Part shown: positions 15,928 through 24,434 of the stretch, piece after piece | Layout: each line of letters begins with the position of its first letter | How positions within the stretch are numbered: the stretch's first letter is position 1 | DNA from: Treponema sp. | GTDB taxonomy: Bacteria > Spirochaetota > Spirochaetia > Treponematales > Treponemataceae | Reading direction: 5' to 3' | Length of the DNA: 50,285 bases | Assembly: GCA_024402475.1 (NCBI GenBank) | Contig: JAKSTQ010000017.1 | Span: 1-50,285 of the forward strand | Notes under the pieces: model-generated | What the model saw: the letters and a program-made list of their open reading frames with translations, nothing else | What the model was told of the DNA's origin: nothing | The model's database searches: none | Made by a program: the position numbers and the translations under genes

Positions 15928-16857
15928 TTATAAGAACATTTTCTTTGTTGTTTTTTCAAACAGGAACCGGACATCTTCTTCTTTTAACGAAGTATAACGG
16001 CAGACAACACAGACAAATTCATTGTTGTCATCGCTGTAGACGCCTTCGACCATACCTGTAGCAAAAATCTTACGCTGCTTGATAACCGGTGAGTCTACCG
16101 GGAAATTCATCTGCAATGCATATTCGCAGCCTTCATTCATATTCATATTATTTCTGGTGCTGGCAAATACTATGCGCTCGTAATCTGCAAAGATAATGTC
16201 GTATGGCTCACGACGATTTTCTACAGCCTGCATTTTCTTTTTTGCTTCTGCAAGGTAACGGCATACGGGAATCAACTGCAAGCCTGTTCCTGCTGTTCCG
16301 GTTTTGCGGGCATTAACGATAAATTCTTCAAGATAATCTTTTGTTTTATGGGCGATTTCTTCCGGAACATCAGCCCATATAGGTTTATCAAAAAGCCTGT
16401 AATTTTCAAGAGGATAACATTCAATATGAACATCTTCTTTATCATTACATGAATAATAAACAGAAACAGAAAAATCAAGTTTGCGTTCTACAACCAGATC
16501 TGTAATGCGGTTAATCGAAGCAGGAATAACAAGTGCAAGTCCAGATTTAATTTCTTTTACTTCTGTATTAAAATAAAGTCCAAGCTTGTTGAAATAAAAT
16601 TCAACACGAACCTGTTTGTTTTTAAAACTCTTTACACTTTCACTTGGATTTACAAGAAGAATGATTCCTTCTTTCAGAACATTAATCTGTTCACCTTTAA
16701 GGGCTATCGGGAATACGGCAGAAGTTGCACTTTTAATCTGTTCATCATCGCCGGACTGAGTATCCTGAACAGGAGTTACGGTAACAGGAACATTTCCATC
16801 AATAAGATACTGCAGAACAAGTTCGCGTTCAATGCCAGTAAGGCTGTTACTTTCCAT
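15928..16857 (-). CDS. PilZ-like (YcgR-type) protein, degenerate c-di-GMP motif
   Basis: A soluble 309-residue protein. Residues about 55-125 look like the N-terminal beta barrel of YcgR-type proteins (a stretch of VRVEFYFNKLGLYFNTEV followed by an LVIPASINRI segment). The C-terminal 100 residues (GCEYALQMNFPVDSP, then a strand-rich end with EEDVRFLFEK) resemble a PilZ barrel. The canonical RxxxR and (D/N)xSxxG c-di-GMP contacts are not visible, so ligand binding is doubtful. In spirochaetes PilZ proteins influence motility and chemotaxis. The gene overlaps the end of the upstream lipoprotein gene by 11 bases and is co-transcribed with it. The assignment rests on pattern only. Confidence 0.45.
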   Translation of the reverse strand: MESNSLTGIERELVLQYLIDGNVPVTVTPVQDTQSGDDEQIKSATSAVFPIALKGEQINVLKEGIILLVNPSESVKSFKNKQVRVEFYFNKLGLYFNTEVKEIKSGLALVIPASINRITDLVVERKLDFSVSVYYSCNDKEDVHIECYPLENYRLFDKPIWADVPEEIAHKTKDYLEEFIVNARKTGTAGTGLQLIPVCRYLAEAKKKMQAVENRREPYDIIFADYERIVFASTRNNMNMNEGCEYALQMNFPVDSPVIKQRKIFATGMVEGVYSDDNNEFVCVVCRYTSLKEEDVRFLFEKTTKKMFL

Positions 16858-17506
16858 TTGATTTTCCTCCCACCTGATAATTATATATCATAATATCCTG
16901 AATTTTCCACACCTGATTATTGTTTTTTGAAGAATTCGCCATAAAAAACATTACGTCGCATGTTCCGTTTATATTGTAAAACCTCACAGGAACCTGAAAT
17001 ACTTCTTCTGCAATAAAAGGCTTGCCAAAAATCCAGGTTGCAGTATCAGTTCCAAAACCAATCTTTCCTACATCATAATTGAATAAAACAAGCGCAAAAA
17101 GGCAGCCTTCGTTCATCATGGTTTCACAATTTTCCTGCTTTTGAGAAAAAAATGAACTGCAGAAATTATTTATCACTGATGCTGCACTTTTATCAAGGTC
17201 AGAAATATCAAGGCTTCCAATACCTTCAAGCTGCGGATAAACAGGAAACTGCGGATTGCCTGCTTCAAAGGCCATAAACACTTCAGGATTTAACGGAAGG
17301 CTGTCTGAGATTAAAGAAAAGCGGTCAATTTTATATGTAAGTTTTTTCTTTTCAAGTTCACCAGTCCAGTTAATTGAATCTTCCTTATCAGAAGAAATTT
17401 TTTTGAGACTGTCCTGATCTGTAATCTGATTTTTTCCTGCAGCATTATTACAGCCGGTCAAAGCGCAAATAAAAAGTACAGAAATCACAAAAGTGAACTT
17501 TTTCAT
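16847..17506 (-). CDS. Predicted lipoprotein of unknown function
   Basis: A 219-residue protein with a clear lipoprotein signal: MKKFTFVISVLFICAL then the lipobox LTGC with Cys at about 19. The mature part is a mixed alpha/beta domain with no motif I know; the second half (residues 125-210) is strand-rich and resembles a SnoaL/NTF2-like sheet only loosely. A -10-like TATAGT ends three bases before the ATG and no Shine-Dalgarno site is present. It overlaps the PilZ-like gene by 11 bases, so the two form one transcription unit. Confidence 0.7.
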   Translation of the reverse strand: MKKFTFVISVLFICALTGCNNAAGKNQITDQDSLKKISSDKEDSINWTGELEKKKLTYKIDRFSLISDSLPLNPEVFMAFEAGNPQFPVYPQLEGIGSLDISDLDKSAASVINNFCSSFFSQKQENCETMMNEGCLFALVLFNYDVGKIGFGTDTATWIFGKPFIAEEVFQVPVRFYNINGTCDVMFFMANSSKNNNQVWKIQDIMIYNYQVGGKSNGK

Positions 17507-17566
17507 ATCACTATAATTCTACCACATATCCCCAAATAATTAAACCCACAAACCCATGTTTGCTAC

Positions 17567-17595
17567 TTGAACAAAACCGTAAAATCATATATTAT
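17567..17595 (+). promoter_or_regulatory. Promoter of tRNA-Arg
   Basis: TTGAAC at 17567-17572 and TATTAT at 17590-17595 with an exact 17-base spacer, ending nine bases before the tRNA. A 13-base block around the -35 (CTACTTGAACAAA) is identical in the tRNA-Pro promoter. Confidence 0.8.
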
Positions 17596-17604
17596 GTATT
17601 AATC

Positions 17605-17679
17605 GGTCCTTTAGCTCAGCTGGATTAGAGCATGTGCCTTCTAAGCACAGGGTCGCCTGTTCGAGTCAGGCAAGGATCA
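17605..17679 (+). tRNA. tRNA-Arg (anticodon TCT)
   Basis: The acceptor stem 17605-17611 pairs with 17672-17678 (one G-U pair). The anticodon stem 17633-17637/17645-17649 encloses a loop with TCT at 17640-17642, and the T loop is TTCGAGT. No CCA is encoded; an A-rich stretch follows and I see no separate terminator before the next tRNA promoter. Confidence 0.95.
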
Positions 17680-17711
17680 AAAAAAAATGTGAAAATATGG
17701 CACTTTACTAC

Positions 17712-17740
17712 TTGAACAAAGTTTGTATAAATGTTATATT
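17712..17740 (+). promoter_or_regulatory. Promoter of tRNA-Pro
   Basis: TTGAAC at 17712-17717 and TATATT at 17735-17740 with a 17-base spacer, 14 bases before the tRNA. Confidence 0.8.
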
Positions 17741-17754
17741 AACATCACGTTTTA

Positions 17755-17830
17755 CGGGATGTAGCGCAGTTGGTAGCGCGTCTGGTTTGGGACCAGAATG
17801 TCGCAGGTTCAAGTCCTGTCATCCCGACCA
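17755..17830 (+). tRNA. tRNA-Pro (anticodon TGG), CCA encoded
   Basis: The acceptor stem CGGGATG pairs with CATCCCG, followed by A and an encoded CCA at 17828-17830. The anticodon loop TTTGGGA gives TGG, and the T loop is TTCAAGT. It is the only one of the four tRNAs here whose CCA is encoded. Confidence 0.96.
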
Positions 17831-17833
17831 ACT

Positions 17834-17865
17834 AAAGACTTGCACATTTGTGTAAGTCTTTTTTT
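17834..17865 (+). terminator. Rho-independent terminator after tRNA-Pro
   Basis: A 12-bp stem with one G-U pair (17834-17845 with 17850-17861), a 4-base loop and a run of seven T. Confidence 0.9.
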
Positions 17866-17889
17866 ATGCCTTAAAACCTTTATACTGAC

Positions 17890-18549
17890 ATGACTCAAAC
17901 TATCAACCAGATCGTTACATGGCTTCCGCAACTTCTCGAAGGCGCAAAAATAACTGTTGCGCTGACCCTCACTTCTGTAAGTGCAGGCCTTATTCTGTCA
18001 GTTCTTATTGCTTACGGTAAAATCTGTAAGATTAAATTAATCAACCTTCTTTGTTCTTTTTATGTATTTTTTTTAAGAGGAACTCCGCTGCTTTTACAGC
18101 TGTATTTTGTATATTACGGCTTACCAAGAATTATTCCTGCATTTACAATCGAAAGCCGCTTTCTTGCGGCATTCATTACATTTACTTTAAACTCAAGCGC
18201 TTATTTATCAGAAGTTGTTCGTGCTGCAATTATTTCTATTGACGCAGGCCAGATTGATGCTTCACAGGCCCTGGGATTAACATACAGGCAGACTTTTATC
18301 AAAGTAATACTTCCACAGGGGCTTCGCATGCTGCTGCCCCCTTTAGGCAATGAATTTATTCTTGTATTGAAAGACGCTTCTCTTGTATCAATTATTGCAC
18401 TTTCTGACATTACAAGGGTTACACGAAATATTGCATCAAGTACTGCAAGCGGACTTGTATATATTCCTGCAATGATAATCTATCTTATTATAACTGCATT
18501 TTTTGAATACAGTTTCCGTAAAATCGAAAAAAAACTTATCTCTAAATAA
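17890..18549 (+). CDS. Polar amino acid ABC transporter permease (HisM/GlnP type)
   Basis: An inner-membrane permease of 219 residues with five or six helices. The sequence LRGTPLLLQLYFVYYGLP is characteristic of the glutamine/histidine permease group, and the cytoplasmic EAA loop (EVVRAAIISIDAGQIDASQALGLT) is intact, so it should pair with an ATPase. No ATPase or binding-protein gene is adjacent, making it an orphan permease in this window. The ATG lies three bases after a TATACT and there is no Shine-Dalgarno site, so the translation signal is unusual. The neighbours are a tRNA terminator upstream and the minus-strand tRNA-Val terminator downstream. Confidence 0.92.
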   Translation: MTQTINQIVTWLPQLLEGAKITVALTLTSVSAGLILSVLIAYGKICKIKLINLLCSFYVFFLRGTPLLLQLYFVYYGLPRIIPAFTIESRFLAAFITFTLNSSAYLSEVVRAAIISIDAGQIDASQALGLTYRQTFIKVILPQGLRMLLPPLGNEFILVLKDASLVSIIALSDITRVTRNIASSTASGLVYIPAMIIYLIITAFFEYSFRKIEKKLISK

Positions 18550-18632
18550 TCGAAGATATCTCGTTATAAACAAAAGATACCGCTAAATACCGTCGCATAG
18601 CTGTGTATTTCTAATCATAAACTCAAAAGAGC

Positions 18633-18661
18633 AAAAAAAAACCTGATTCATAAGAATCAGG
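18633..18661 (-). terminator. Rho-independent terminator after tRNA-Val
   Basis: On the minus strand an 8-bp stem (18654-18661 with 18642-18649, loop of 4) is followed by nine T. The interval 18550-18632 shows only a weak AAATAC/GTATTT inverted repeat and no gene. Confidence 0.88.
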
Positions 18662-18666
18662 CTTAG

Positions 18667-18740
18667 TGGACGATGAGGGGATCGAACCCCCGACATTCTG
18701 GGTGTAAACCAGACGCTCGTACCAGCTGAGCTAATCGTCC
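18667..18740 (-). tRNA. tRNA-Val (anticodon TAC)
   Basis: On the minus strand the acceptor stem GGACGAT (18740-18734) pairs with ATCGTCC (18674-18668), with discriminator A at 18667. The anticodon loop TTTACAC gives TAC and the T loop is TTCGATC. No CCA is encoded. Confidence 0.96.
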
Positions 18741-18753
18741 GTTGATGTTTTAT

Positions 18754-18782
18754 ATAATATAGAAAACGCTAAAAAGTGTCAA
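18754..18782 (-). promoter_or_regulatory. Promoter of tRNA-Val
   Basis: On the minus strand a perfect TTGACA (18782-18777) is followed by a 17-base spacer and TATTAT (18759-18754), ending 13 bases before the tRNA. Confidence 0.85.
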
Positions 18783-18846
18783 TAGAAAAAACTAATTTTT
18801 TTGAATTTTTTTTCACTTTTTTTTAGTCTTTCCTATTTGACTTTTT

Positions 18847-19566
18847 TTATTCCATTGGGTTTTCAAGACCTTCTGCAAAGAGGAAAAGATCCTGGATCTT
18901 CAATGAATAGAATGAAATTCCTTTGTTTTCTGAAAGGTACTTGCTTGTTACAGGAATAGAAAAAGCATAAGAAGTTGGTTCATAACCTTTACATTTAACT
19001 TCAAGCTTAAAGTCAAAGTGTCCGTCAATTCCATCTTTTTCTGCAACTTCTGGTTTTACACAGAAAGTATATGTTCCTTTTGTAGCTTTATATGTTTTTG
19101 CCGGATTTGCCCAGGACTGGTCAAGCATCTGACAAATCTGACCTTTTGCAGTAAGTGTAATTTCTGCATTTTCAAGAGGTTCAAAAGTTGTCCCGTCAAG
19201 AACAGTTCCTGTGAATGTCGGGAAGCAGTAATATGGTTCTGAAGTAGAAACATTCTGGAAATCAGCCTGCATAGTAATATTGTGTGTAGGACGCTTAGAA
19301 GAACTTACAAGACGAATACCTTCGATAGCAAGAGTATCAATATCTGCTTTAAGCTGAGAAATTCCAGAATCAGTAGCTGTGTGTGTTACACCGCGTGAAG
19401 AAACAATATATTTTGCTGGAATGCGGTTCAATACATATGCCATAGTATCAAGACGGCAGTTTTCGCAGTCACAAGTAAGCCAGCTGGCTTTTGATTCCTT
19501 AAGGTTATCGTAAAGAGTGTTTACACTGTTAAGAACAGCTTCTTCCATAAGATTATGCAGTTTCAT
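18847..19566 (-). CDS. ComFB-domain protein fused to a C-terminal beta-sandwich domain
   Basis: A 239-residue soluble protein. The first about 60 residues match the ComFB (late competence) pattern: NLMEEAV, then CDCENC with Cys32, Cys34 and Cys37, an RLDTMAYVLNRIP helix and the AKYIVSSRG strand. ComFB proteins have been described as cyclic dinucleotide receptors in cyanobacteria and other bacteria. Residues about 112-225 form a probable carboxypeptidase-regulatory-like beta sandwich (FTGTVLDGTTFEPLENAEI opens it), normally an extracellular type of fold, although no signal peptide is present. GGGAGG about ten bases upstream sets the ATG. It has its own promoter and is last in the long minus-strand array. 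Confidence 0.75.
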   Translation of the reverse strand: MKLHNLMEEAVLNSVNTLYDNLKESKASWLTCDCENCRLDTMAYVLNRIPAKYIVSSRGVTHTATDSGISQLKADIDTLAIEGIRLVSSSKRPTHNITMQADFQNVSTSEPYYCFPTFTGTVLDGTTFEPLENAEITLTAKGQICQMLDQSWANPAKTYKATKGTYTFCVKPEVAEKDGIDGHFDFKLEVKCKGYEPTSYAFSIPVTSKYLSENKGISFYSLKIQDLFLFAEGLENPME

Positions 19567-19637
19567 TATAAGGCCTCCCTTCGAATTACGCCTGACTTTT
19601 TATAAAATATATAAAATCTCTAATAATGTATTTTTTA

Positions 19638-19666
19638 ATTATAACTCTGTTTATAGTTTTTTGCAA
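19638..19666 (-). promoter_or_regulatory. Promoter of the ComFB gene
   Basis: On the minus strand TTGCAA (19666-19661) and a perfect TATAAT (19643-19638) are spaced by 17 bases, giving a leader of about 65 bases that contains the GGGAGG site. Confidence 0.65.
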
Positions 19667-19675
19667 ACTTTTTTA

Positions 19676-20419
19676 TTAATCAGATGCAGGCCAGACCTGA
19701 TCCATATCAACAGGGATAGTTCCAAGGTGAAGAACCTGACTGTAGTAATTGGTATAAGTTGCATCACGGCCTACACAGAATGCATAAAGGTTGATGTAAT
19801 ACATTCTGCTTGTTGAACTACCGGTAAAATCTTTTTCTGAACCGACAGTACCAGGAATCGCAAACAGTTCATTACGCTTTTCTGGTTCCCGGCCAAAGTC
19901 AAAGGCATTTTTATTACCTTCCCTTCTTGGTTCCCCGATTTTTACGTTATTCACCATGATATAAGGCATAAACTCAGGATTATCCTTCATATACGAAGTA
20001 AGCCTGATTTTAATATCTGCAGCGGCCGGGTAAACAGAGGCTTTTATTAATGGAGTAGAAATATCCGGAGAACATTCCAGCGGGCGATAATCAAGTCCAA
20101 GAAGTCTTGCAGTTGCACCACCATAGTTTGATGAAGTGTTGACAGCTTCTATTGAAGAAATATGACTTTTTAATGTTGCTTCATCAGAATAGATTTTGTA
20201 ATAAATTTCTGTTCCAAGAAACTTAAAATCACCGGTATCAGGTGTAACATCCGTACGGAATGAAATATACTGCTTAGTCCTGTCAGTAGTATCACTGTAA
20301 GGAATGTTTTCTATTATCGAAAGAGGTGGATTAACCGTGTAAAACATATCAAGGCCGCATGAGTTTAAAACAACGCATGCGGCCCCGATAAGAAGTAATC
20401 TCAATTTGAAATTATTCAA
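19676..20419 (-). CDS. Predicted lipoprotein of unknown function
   Basis: A 247-residue protein with a short lipoprotein signal (LRLLLIGAACVV followed by lipobox LNSC). The mature region is beta-rich and unfamiliar to me; it mentions no known catalytic motif. The start is a TTG at 20419, inside the last codons of the upstream TPR gene, supported by AGAAGGA just upstream; no in-frame ATG precedes the signal peptide. It follows the TPR membrane protein with an 8-base overlap, so the two are translationally coupled and probably act together in the envelope. Confidence 0.72.
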   Translation of the reverse strand: MNNFKLRLLLIGAACVVLNSCGLDMFYTVNPPLSIIENIPYSDTTDRTKQYISFRTDVTPDTGDFKFLGTEIYYKIYSDEATLKSHISSIEAVNTSSNYGGATARLLGLDYRPLECSPDISTPLIKASVYPAAADIKIRLTSYMKDNPEFMPYIMVNNVKIGEPRREGNKNAFDFGREPEKRNELFAIPGTVGSEKDFTGSSTSRMYYINLYAFCVGRDATYTNYYSQVLHLGTIPVDMDQVWPASD

Positions 20420-21122
20420 CTTTTCCTTCTAACTGAAGTTCAAGAAGACGTGTTCTTGCAACTTTAATCCAGTCGCTTTCGTTGTCTTCAAGACCAAGAA
20501 TCTGTGTATATGCATCTTTTGCACCATTCATATCGTTGAGAGCTTCCTTGAGGCGTCCAACATTGAAAAGTACTCTTGGTTTATTTACACATTCTGCATC
20601 AGCAGCACATTCTTCATAGCATTTAAGTGCACCAGCTGCATCATTTGCCTGTTCACGTGCATAACCTTCGTTGAACTTAGCAATTGAATAAAGGTAAGTT
20701 CCTTTAACTTTTTTTGCAGCCATTTCATACATTGAAATTGCACCTGCAAAATCATTTTTCATAATAAGGATTTCTGCGTTAAGAAGGTCAGCACGAGCAC
20801 CTACTACACCAGACTTGTTGATGAAAGGTTTAAGTTCTTCTGCAGCCTGAGCCATTCTTGCTTCTGCATCATTAGCAGAAATTGTATCAGCATTATCAAG
20901 GAATCTGTATTCGATAGCTTCGATTTTGCCAAGATTCTTTTCTTTAAGTGAAGATGTTACAATTACTGTTGTTACAAATGCAACGAGTGCTGCAATTACA
21001 ACACAAAGAACAGCAATTACACATTTTTTATTGTCAGTAAGAAAGTTTTCTACTTTCTGCATGCTTGTTTCTGTGGCTTTAATTTCTTTTTTGTCAGTTT
21101 TTTTTGCTTCTTTTTTTGCCAT
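20412..21122 (-). CDS. TPR membrane protein (YfgM/Tol-Pal-associated type architecture)
   Basis: A 236-residue protein with a Lys-rich cytoplasmic N-terminus, a single membrane helix at about 35-57 (VIAVLCVVIAALVAFVTTVI) and an extracytoplasmic region of about five TPR-like helical hairpins (for example FAGAISMYEMAAKKVKG and AAGALKCYEECAA). The layout resembles the ancillary SecYEG factor YfgM, but sequence alone does not prove equivalence. AGAGGT upstream supports the ATG. It lies between the sigma-54 activator gene and a lipoprotein gene. Confidence 0.75.
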   Translation of the reverse strand: MAKKEAKKTDKKEIKATETSMQKVENFLTDNKKCVIAVLCVVIAALVAFVTTVIVTSSLKEKNLGKIEAIEYRFLDNADTISANDAEARMAQAAEELKPFINKSGVVGARADLLNAEILIMKNDFAGAISMYEMAAKKVKGTYLYSIAKFNEGYAREQANDAAGALKCYEECAADAECVNKPRVLFNVGRLKEALNDMNGAKDAYTQILGLEDNESDWIKVARTRLLELQLEGKVE

Positions 21123-21143
21123 TTTAATTTACCTCTATATTAT

Positions 21144-22697
21144 TTATCTAATTCCCAATTCGCTCAAAAGCCTTGCCAGATATGTACGCTGAATATCAAG
21201 TACTTTGGCTGCGGCAGTCTGATTACCATTATTCTCTTCAAGAATCTTAGTAACATAAACTTTCTTGAAATTAGTCAACGCTGTCTTTAGTGACTTATCG
21301 TTGGCATTCATTATATCACAAATGCCGGTAGAAAATCTATCGTTTTGTTCAAATTCTTGTTCACTTTCTGAATCAGCTTCTTCAAGGCCAAGATCTTCCC
21401 TTCTGATTAAAGGAGGCTGTCCAAGAACGCAGGCACGCTCAATTGAATTTTCAAGTTCGCGTATGTTTCCAGGCCATGAATAAGACATGATAAATTCCAT
21501 AGCCTCAGGTGAAAGCCCTGCAAAATTCTTTTTTGTTGCATCTGAAAATTTTCTGATGAACATATTTGCAAGCGGTTCAATATCATCACGACGTTCACGC
21601 AATGGCGGAATGTTAAGTTCTACAACCTTAAGGCGGTAATACAAATCTGCACGGAACTGTCCCGATTCTACCATCTGCTTGATATCTTTATTTGTAGCAG
21701 CAATAATTCGGACATCTACACTTAAAGTCTCGCTGGAACCAACCCGTTCAAACCGTTTATCCTGAAGAACGCGCAGAAGTTTTGACTGCAGTTCAAGAGG
21801 AATTTCACCAATCTCATCCAGAAACAAAGTTCCGCCGTCAGCCATTTCGAATCGGCCTTTCTGGTCTTTGTTGGCATCAGTAAACGCACCTTTTACATGA
21901 CCGAAAAGTTCGCTTTCAAGAAGTGACGGATTCAAGGCGGCACAGTTAACGCGGACAAAAGGCTTTTCAATACGGGGACTTTTTAAATGCAGCTGTTCAG
22001 CAAAAAGTTCCTTACCAACACCACTTTCTCCGGTAATCAAAACTGAAGTTGTAGTAAGGGCGGCATTTTCTACAATATCAAGAAGTTTTCGTACAGATTT
22101 ACTTCTGGAAATAAAAGGATGAAAGCCGTTTTCGATTAAGAGATTTTCGCGTAAAAAGGAAATCTGATCTTTTGCAAGTTTGAACTCACGGGCGTTCTTA
22201 TAGGCAATTCCGGCCTGCGCACTTAACAGTTCAAGAAGTTTGACATCTGAAACAGTGAACAGTTTTTTTCCCGTTTTATTGATTAATTCAATTGCACCGA
22301 CGCAAAGATTGTCGACCCTTAAAGGAACCGCAACCATTGTCTTGGAAATATAGCCGGTTTTCTGCTGAACAGTGTTTGAAAAGCGCTGGTCCGTTGCAAC
22401 ATCATCAATTATTACAGATTCATTATGGGCGATGACCCAGCCTGCAATACTGTTTTTGCTTACAGGAATATTCTGTGTTTCAGGACCTTTAGGCCCGAGA
22501 GCAACTTTAAAACGCAATGAGTCATCCTCTGCATTGAACAACAATAAAGAAGATGACTCACAGTCTACCAGACGCATCGCTGATTCAAGAATATAAACCA
22601 GTGTTGCGTCGATATCAGAATAATTTGATGTTATTCTGGCATTTATATCAATGAGCGCTTTGAGTTTATCTTGTGTAATAAAATCTGAGTCACTCAT
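21144..22697 (-). CDS. Sigma-54-dependent transcriptional activator with GAF sensor domain
   Basis: A 517-residue enhancer-binding protein. The N-terminal GAF domain (about 20-165) probably binds a small ligand. The AAA+ domain has Walker A GESGVGKE at 223-230 and Walker B LFLDEIGE at 291-298. The sigma-54-contacting loop, normally GAFTGA, reads GAFTDA at 270-275. The C-terminal Fis-type helix-turn-helix ([20 protein letters not shown]) binds DNA. There is no receiver domain, so regulation is by ligand rather than by phosphorylation. The targets are unknown; no clear sigma-54 promoter (GG-N10-GC) was identified nearby by eye. It sits 11 bases after rpsA. Confidence 0.93.
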   Translation of the reverse strand: MSDSDFITQDKLKALIDINARITSNYSDIDATLVYILESAMRLVDCESSSLLLFNAEDDSLRFKVALGPKGPETQNIPVSKNSIAGWVIAHNESVIIDDVATDQRFSNTVQQKTGYISKTMVAVPLRVDNLCVGAIELINKTGKKLFTVSDVKLLELLSAQAGIAYKNAREFKLAKDQISFLRENLLIENGFHPFISRSKSVRKLLDIVENAALTTTSVLITGESGVGKELFAEQLHLKSPRIEKPFVRVNCAALNPSLLESELFGHVKGAFTDANKDQKGRFEMADGGTLFLDEIGEIPLELQSKLLRVLQDKRFERVGSSETLSVDVRIIAATNKDIKQMVESGQFRADLYYRLKVVELNIPPLRERRDDIEPLANMFIRKFSDATKKNFAGLSPEAMEFIMSYSWPGNIRELENSIERACVLGQPPLIRREDLGLEEADSESEQEFEQNDRFSTGICDIMNANDKSLKTALTNFKKVYVTKILEENNGNQTAAAKVLDIQRTYLARLLSELGIR

Positions 22698-22708
22698 TGA
22701 TTAAACAG

Positions 22709-24424
22709 TTATTTTTTCTGAGCGTTGAAAGCATCACCAAGTGTATATGCACCGTCGTCGTCGCCGCCAACTGAAGACATATACTGTGAAAGTTCATCAT
22801 GCTGCTGTTTTTTGTGGAATTCACGAACAGAGAATGCAACCTTTTCTTTAGCCTGGTTTACATCAACAACGTAAACGTTAATCTTATCGCCTACCTTGTA
22901 TTTTGCAACAGCGTCTTCGTATGAAGTTTCTTTGTCTTCAGCAAGATTTGCTTTGTTAACAAGACCTTCGATTCCGCATGGAGCACGAACAAAAAGACCA
23001 AATGCTGTAATTCCAGTGATTTCGCCTTCGAGTGTTGAACCTGGTTTGTATTCTTTAGCGAATGCTTCCCAAGGATTGTCTGAAAGCTGTTTGATTCCAA
23101 GACGAATCTTGTGCAATTCAGGATCATTTTCGATTACAACAACTTCTACAGTCTGATCTACTGTAAGTTCTGAACCTGGATGCTTAAGTTTCTTTGTCCA
23201 TGAAATGTCATCAGCATTGAGGTAACCGTCGATTCCATCTTCGATAGAAATGAAAGCACCAGAGTTTGTAAGTTTTACAACTTTTCCTGTGATTTTTGTT
23301 CCAACAGGGTATTTATCTGCAATTGTATCCCATGGGTTAGCAGTAATCTGTTTAAGACCAAGTGATACACGACCAGCCTGGATATCATATCCAAGGATCA
23401 TACATTCAACTTCATCACCAATCTTGAAAATGTCAGATGGTTTGTTGATTTTCTTTGTCCAAGAGAATTCGCTTACATGTGCAAGACCTTCGATTCCTTC
23501 TTCGAGTTCGATGAAAGCACCAAAGTCTGTAAGTTTTGTAACATGACCTTTAACAACGTCATTTACATGGTAGTTATCTTCAAAGTGAATCCATGGATCT
23601 TCTGAGAAGTGCTTGAGAGAGAGGTTGATTCTCTTTTCAGCTGGATCAAGGCGGATAACCTTAAGTTCGATTTCCTGACCCTTCTTTACGAAGTCCTTTG
23701 GACGAGTAACGTGACCCCAGCTCATATCATTGATATGAAGAAGTCCGTCAAATCCGCCGAGGTCAATGAAAGCACCAAAGCTTGTAAAGCTCTTAACTGA
23801 ACCTTTAACAGCATCACCGATCTGAACTGTTTCAAAGAACTTATCGCGAGCAGTATTCATTGATTCTTCGAGGTATCTTCTGCGGTTAACAACCACATTT
23901 GCTTTATTATCTGAATAAAGACGTTCAATGTAGAACTTACCCTTTACGCCAAGCAAGCTTTCTGGTTTTTCAACCTTCTGGCTGTCAGACTGGCTGATAG
24001 GAAGGAATGCGTGAATATCACCGCCAAGAGCAACTTCATAACCGCCCTTAACGATTTTTTCGATCTTTCCATCAACTGCTGTTTTTTCATCAAATGCTTT
24101 ACGAACGTCTTTCCACATCTGTTTAGCATCTGCTTTTGCTTTAGAAACTTCAGGACCGTTTCTACCGTCTTTTTTAACGAGTACAACAGTAACTGTATCC
24201 CCGACTTTCGGCAGGTTGTCTGCGAACTCCGCTACGGGAATCTTACCCTCAGATTTGTAACCAATATCAAGGAATACGTATTCACTTGAAACCTGAACTA
24301 CTGAACCATCAACAAGCTGGCCGTCTTCAAGCGGTTTAAAACTATTGAGAGATTCTTCTAATTGTGTCTGGATTGCACCCTTGGAGTTCTGGGCTGCTTC
24401 CTTTTCCACTTCCATGTTTTCCAT
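22709..24424 (-). CDS. rpsA: 30S ribosomal protein S1
   Basis: A 571-residue protein with six tandem S1 (OB-fold) repeats, recognisable by the recurring pattern of GAF(I/V) followed by an acidic segment and by the repeated motifs KxTDFGAFIELEEGIEG and KLTNSGAFISIEDGIDG. S1 helps unstructured mRNAs bind the 30S subunit. The N-terminus starts with a 30-residue acidic region before the first repeat. Only a weak ribosome site (AAGGGTAA) precedes the ATG. It is directly downstream of cmk, an arrangement conserved across many bacteria. If leaderless mRNAs are as common as the promoters here suggest, the role of S1 in this species would be worth examining. Confidence 0.96.
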   Translation of the reverse strand: MENMEVEKEAAQNSKGAIQTQLEESLNSFKPLEDGQLVDGSVVQVSSEYVFLDIGYKSEGKIPVAEFADNLPKVGDTVTVVLVKKDGRNGPEVSKAKADAKQMWKDVRKAFDEKTAVDGKIEKIVKGGYEVALGGDIHAFLPISQSDSQKVEKPESLLGVKGKFYIERLYSDNKANVVVNRRRYLEESMNTARDKFFETVQIGDAVKGSVKSFTSFGAFIDLGGFDGLLHINDMSWGHVTRPKDFVKKGQEIELKVIRLDPAEKRINLSLKHFSEDPWIHFEDNYHVNDVVKGHVTKLTDFGAFIELEEGIEGLAHVSEFSWTKKINKPSDIFKIGDEVECMILGYDIQAGRVSLGLKQITANPWDTIADKYPVGTKITGKVVKLTNSGAFISIEDGIDGYLNADDISWTKKLKHPGSELTVDQTVEVVVIENDPELHKIRLGIKQLSDNPWEAFAKEYKPGSTLEGEITGITAFGLFVRAPCGIEGLVNKANLAEDKETSYEDAVAKYKVGDKINVYVVDVNQAKEKVAFSVREFHKKQQHDELSQYMSSVGGDDDGAYTLGDAFNAQKK

Positions 24425-24434
24425 TTTTTACCCT

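Noticed and set aside
17834..18740. Integration site of a mobile element next to the tRNA genes
   Set aside because: No integrase, no direct repeat of a tRNA end and no foreign-looking genes are found; the permease appears ordinary.
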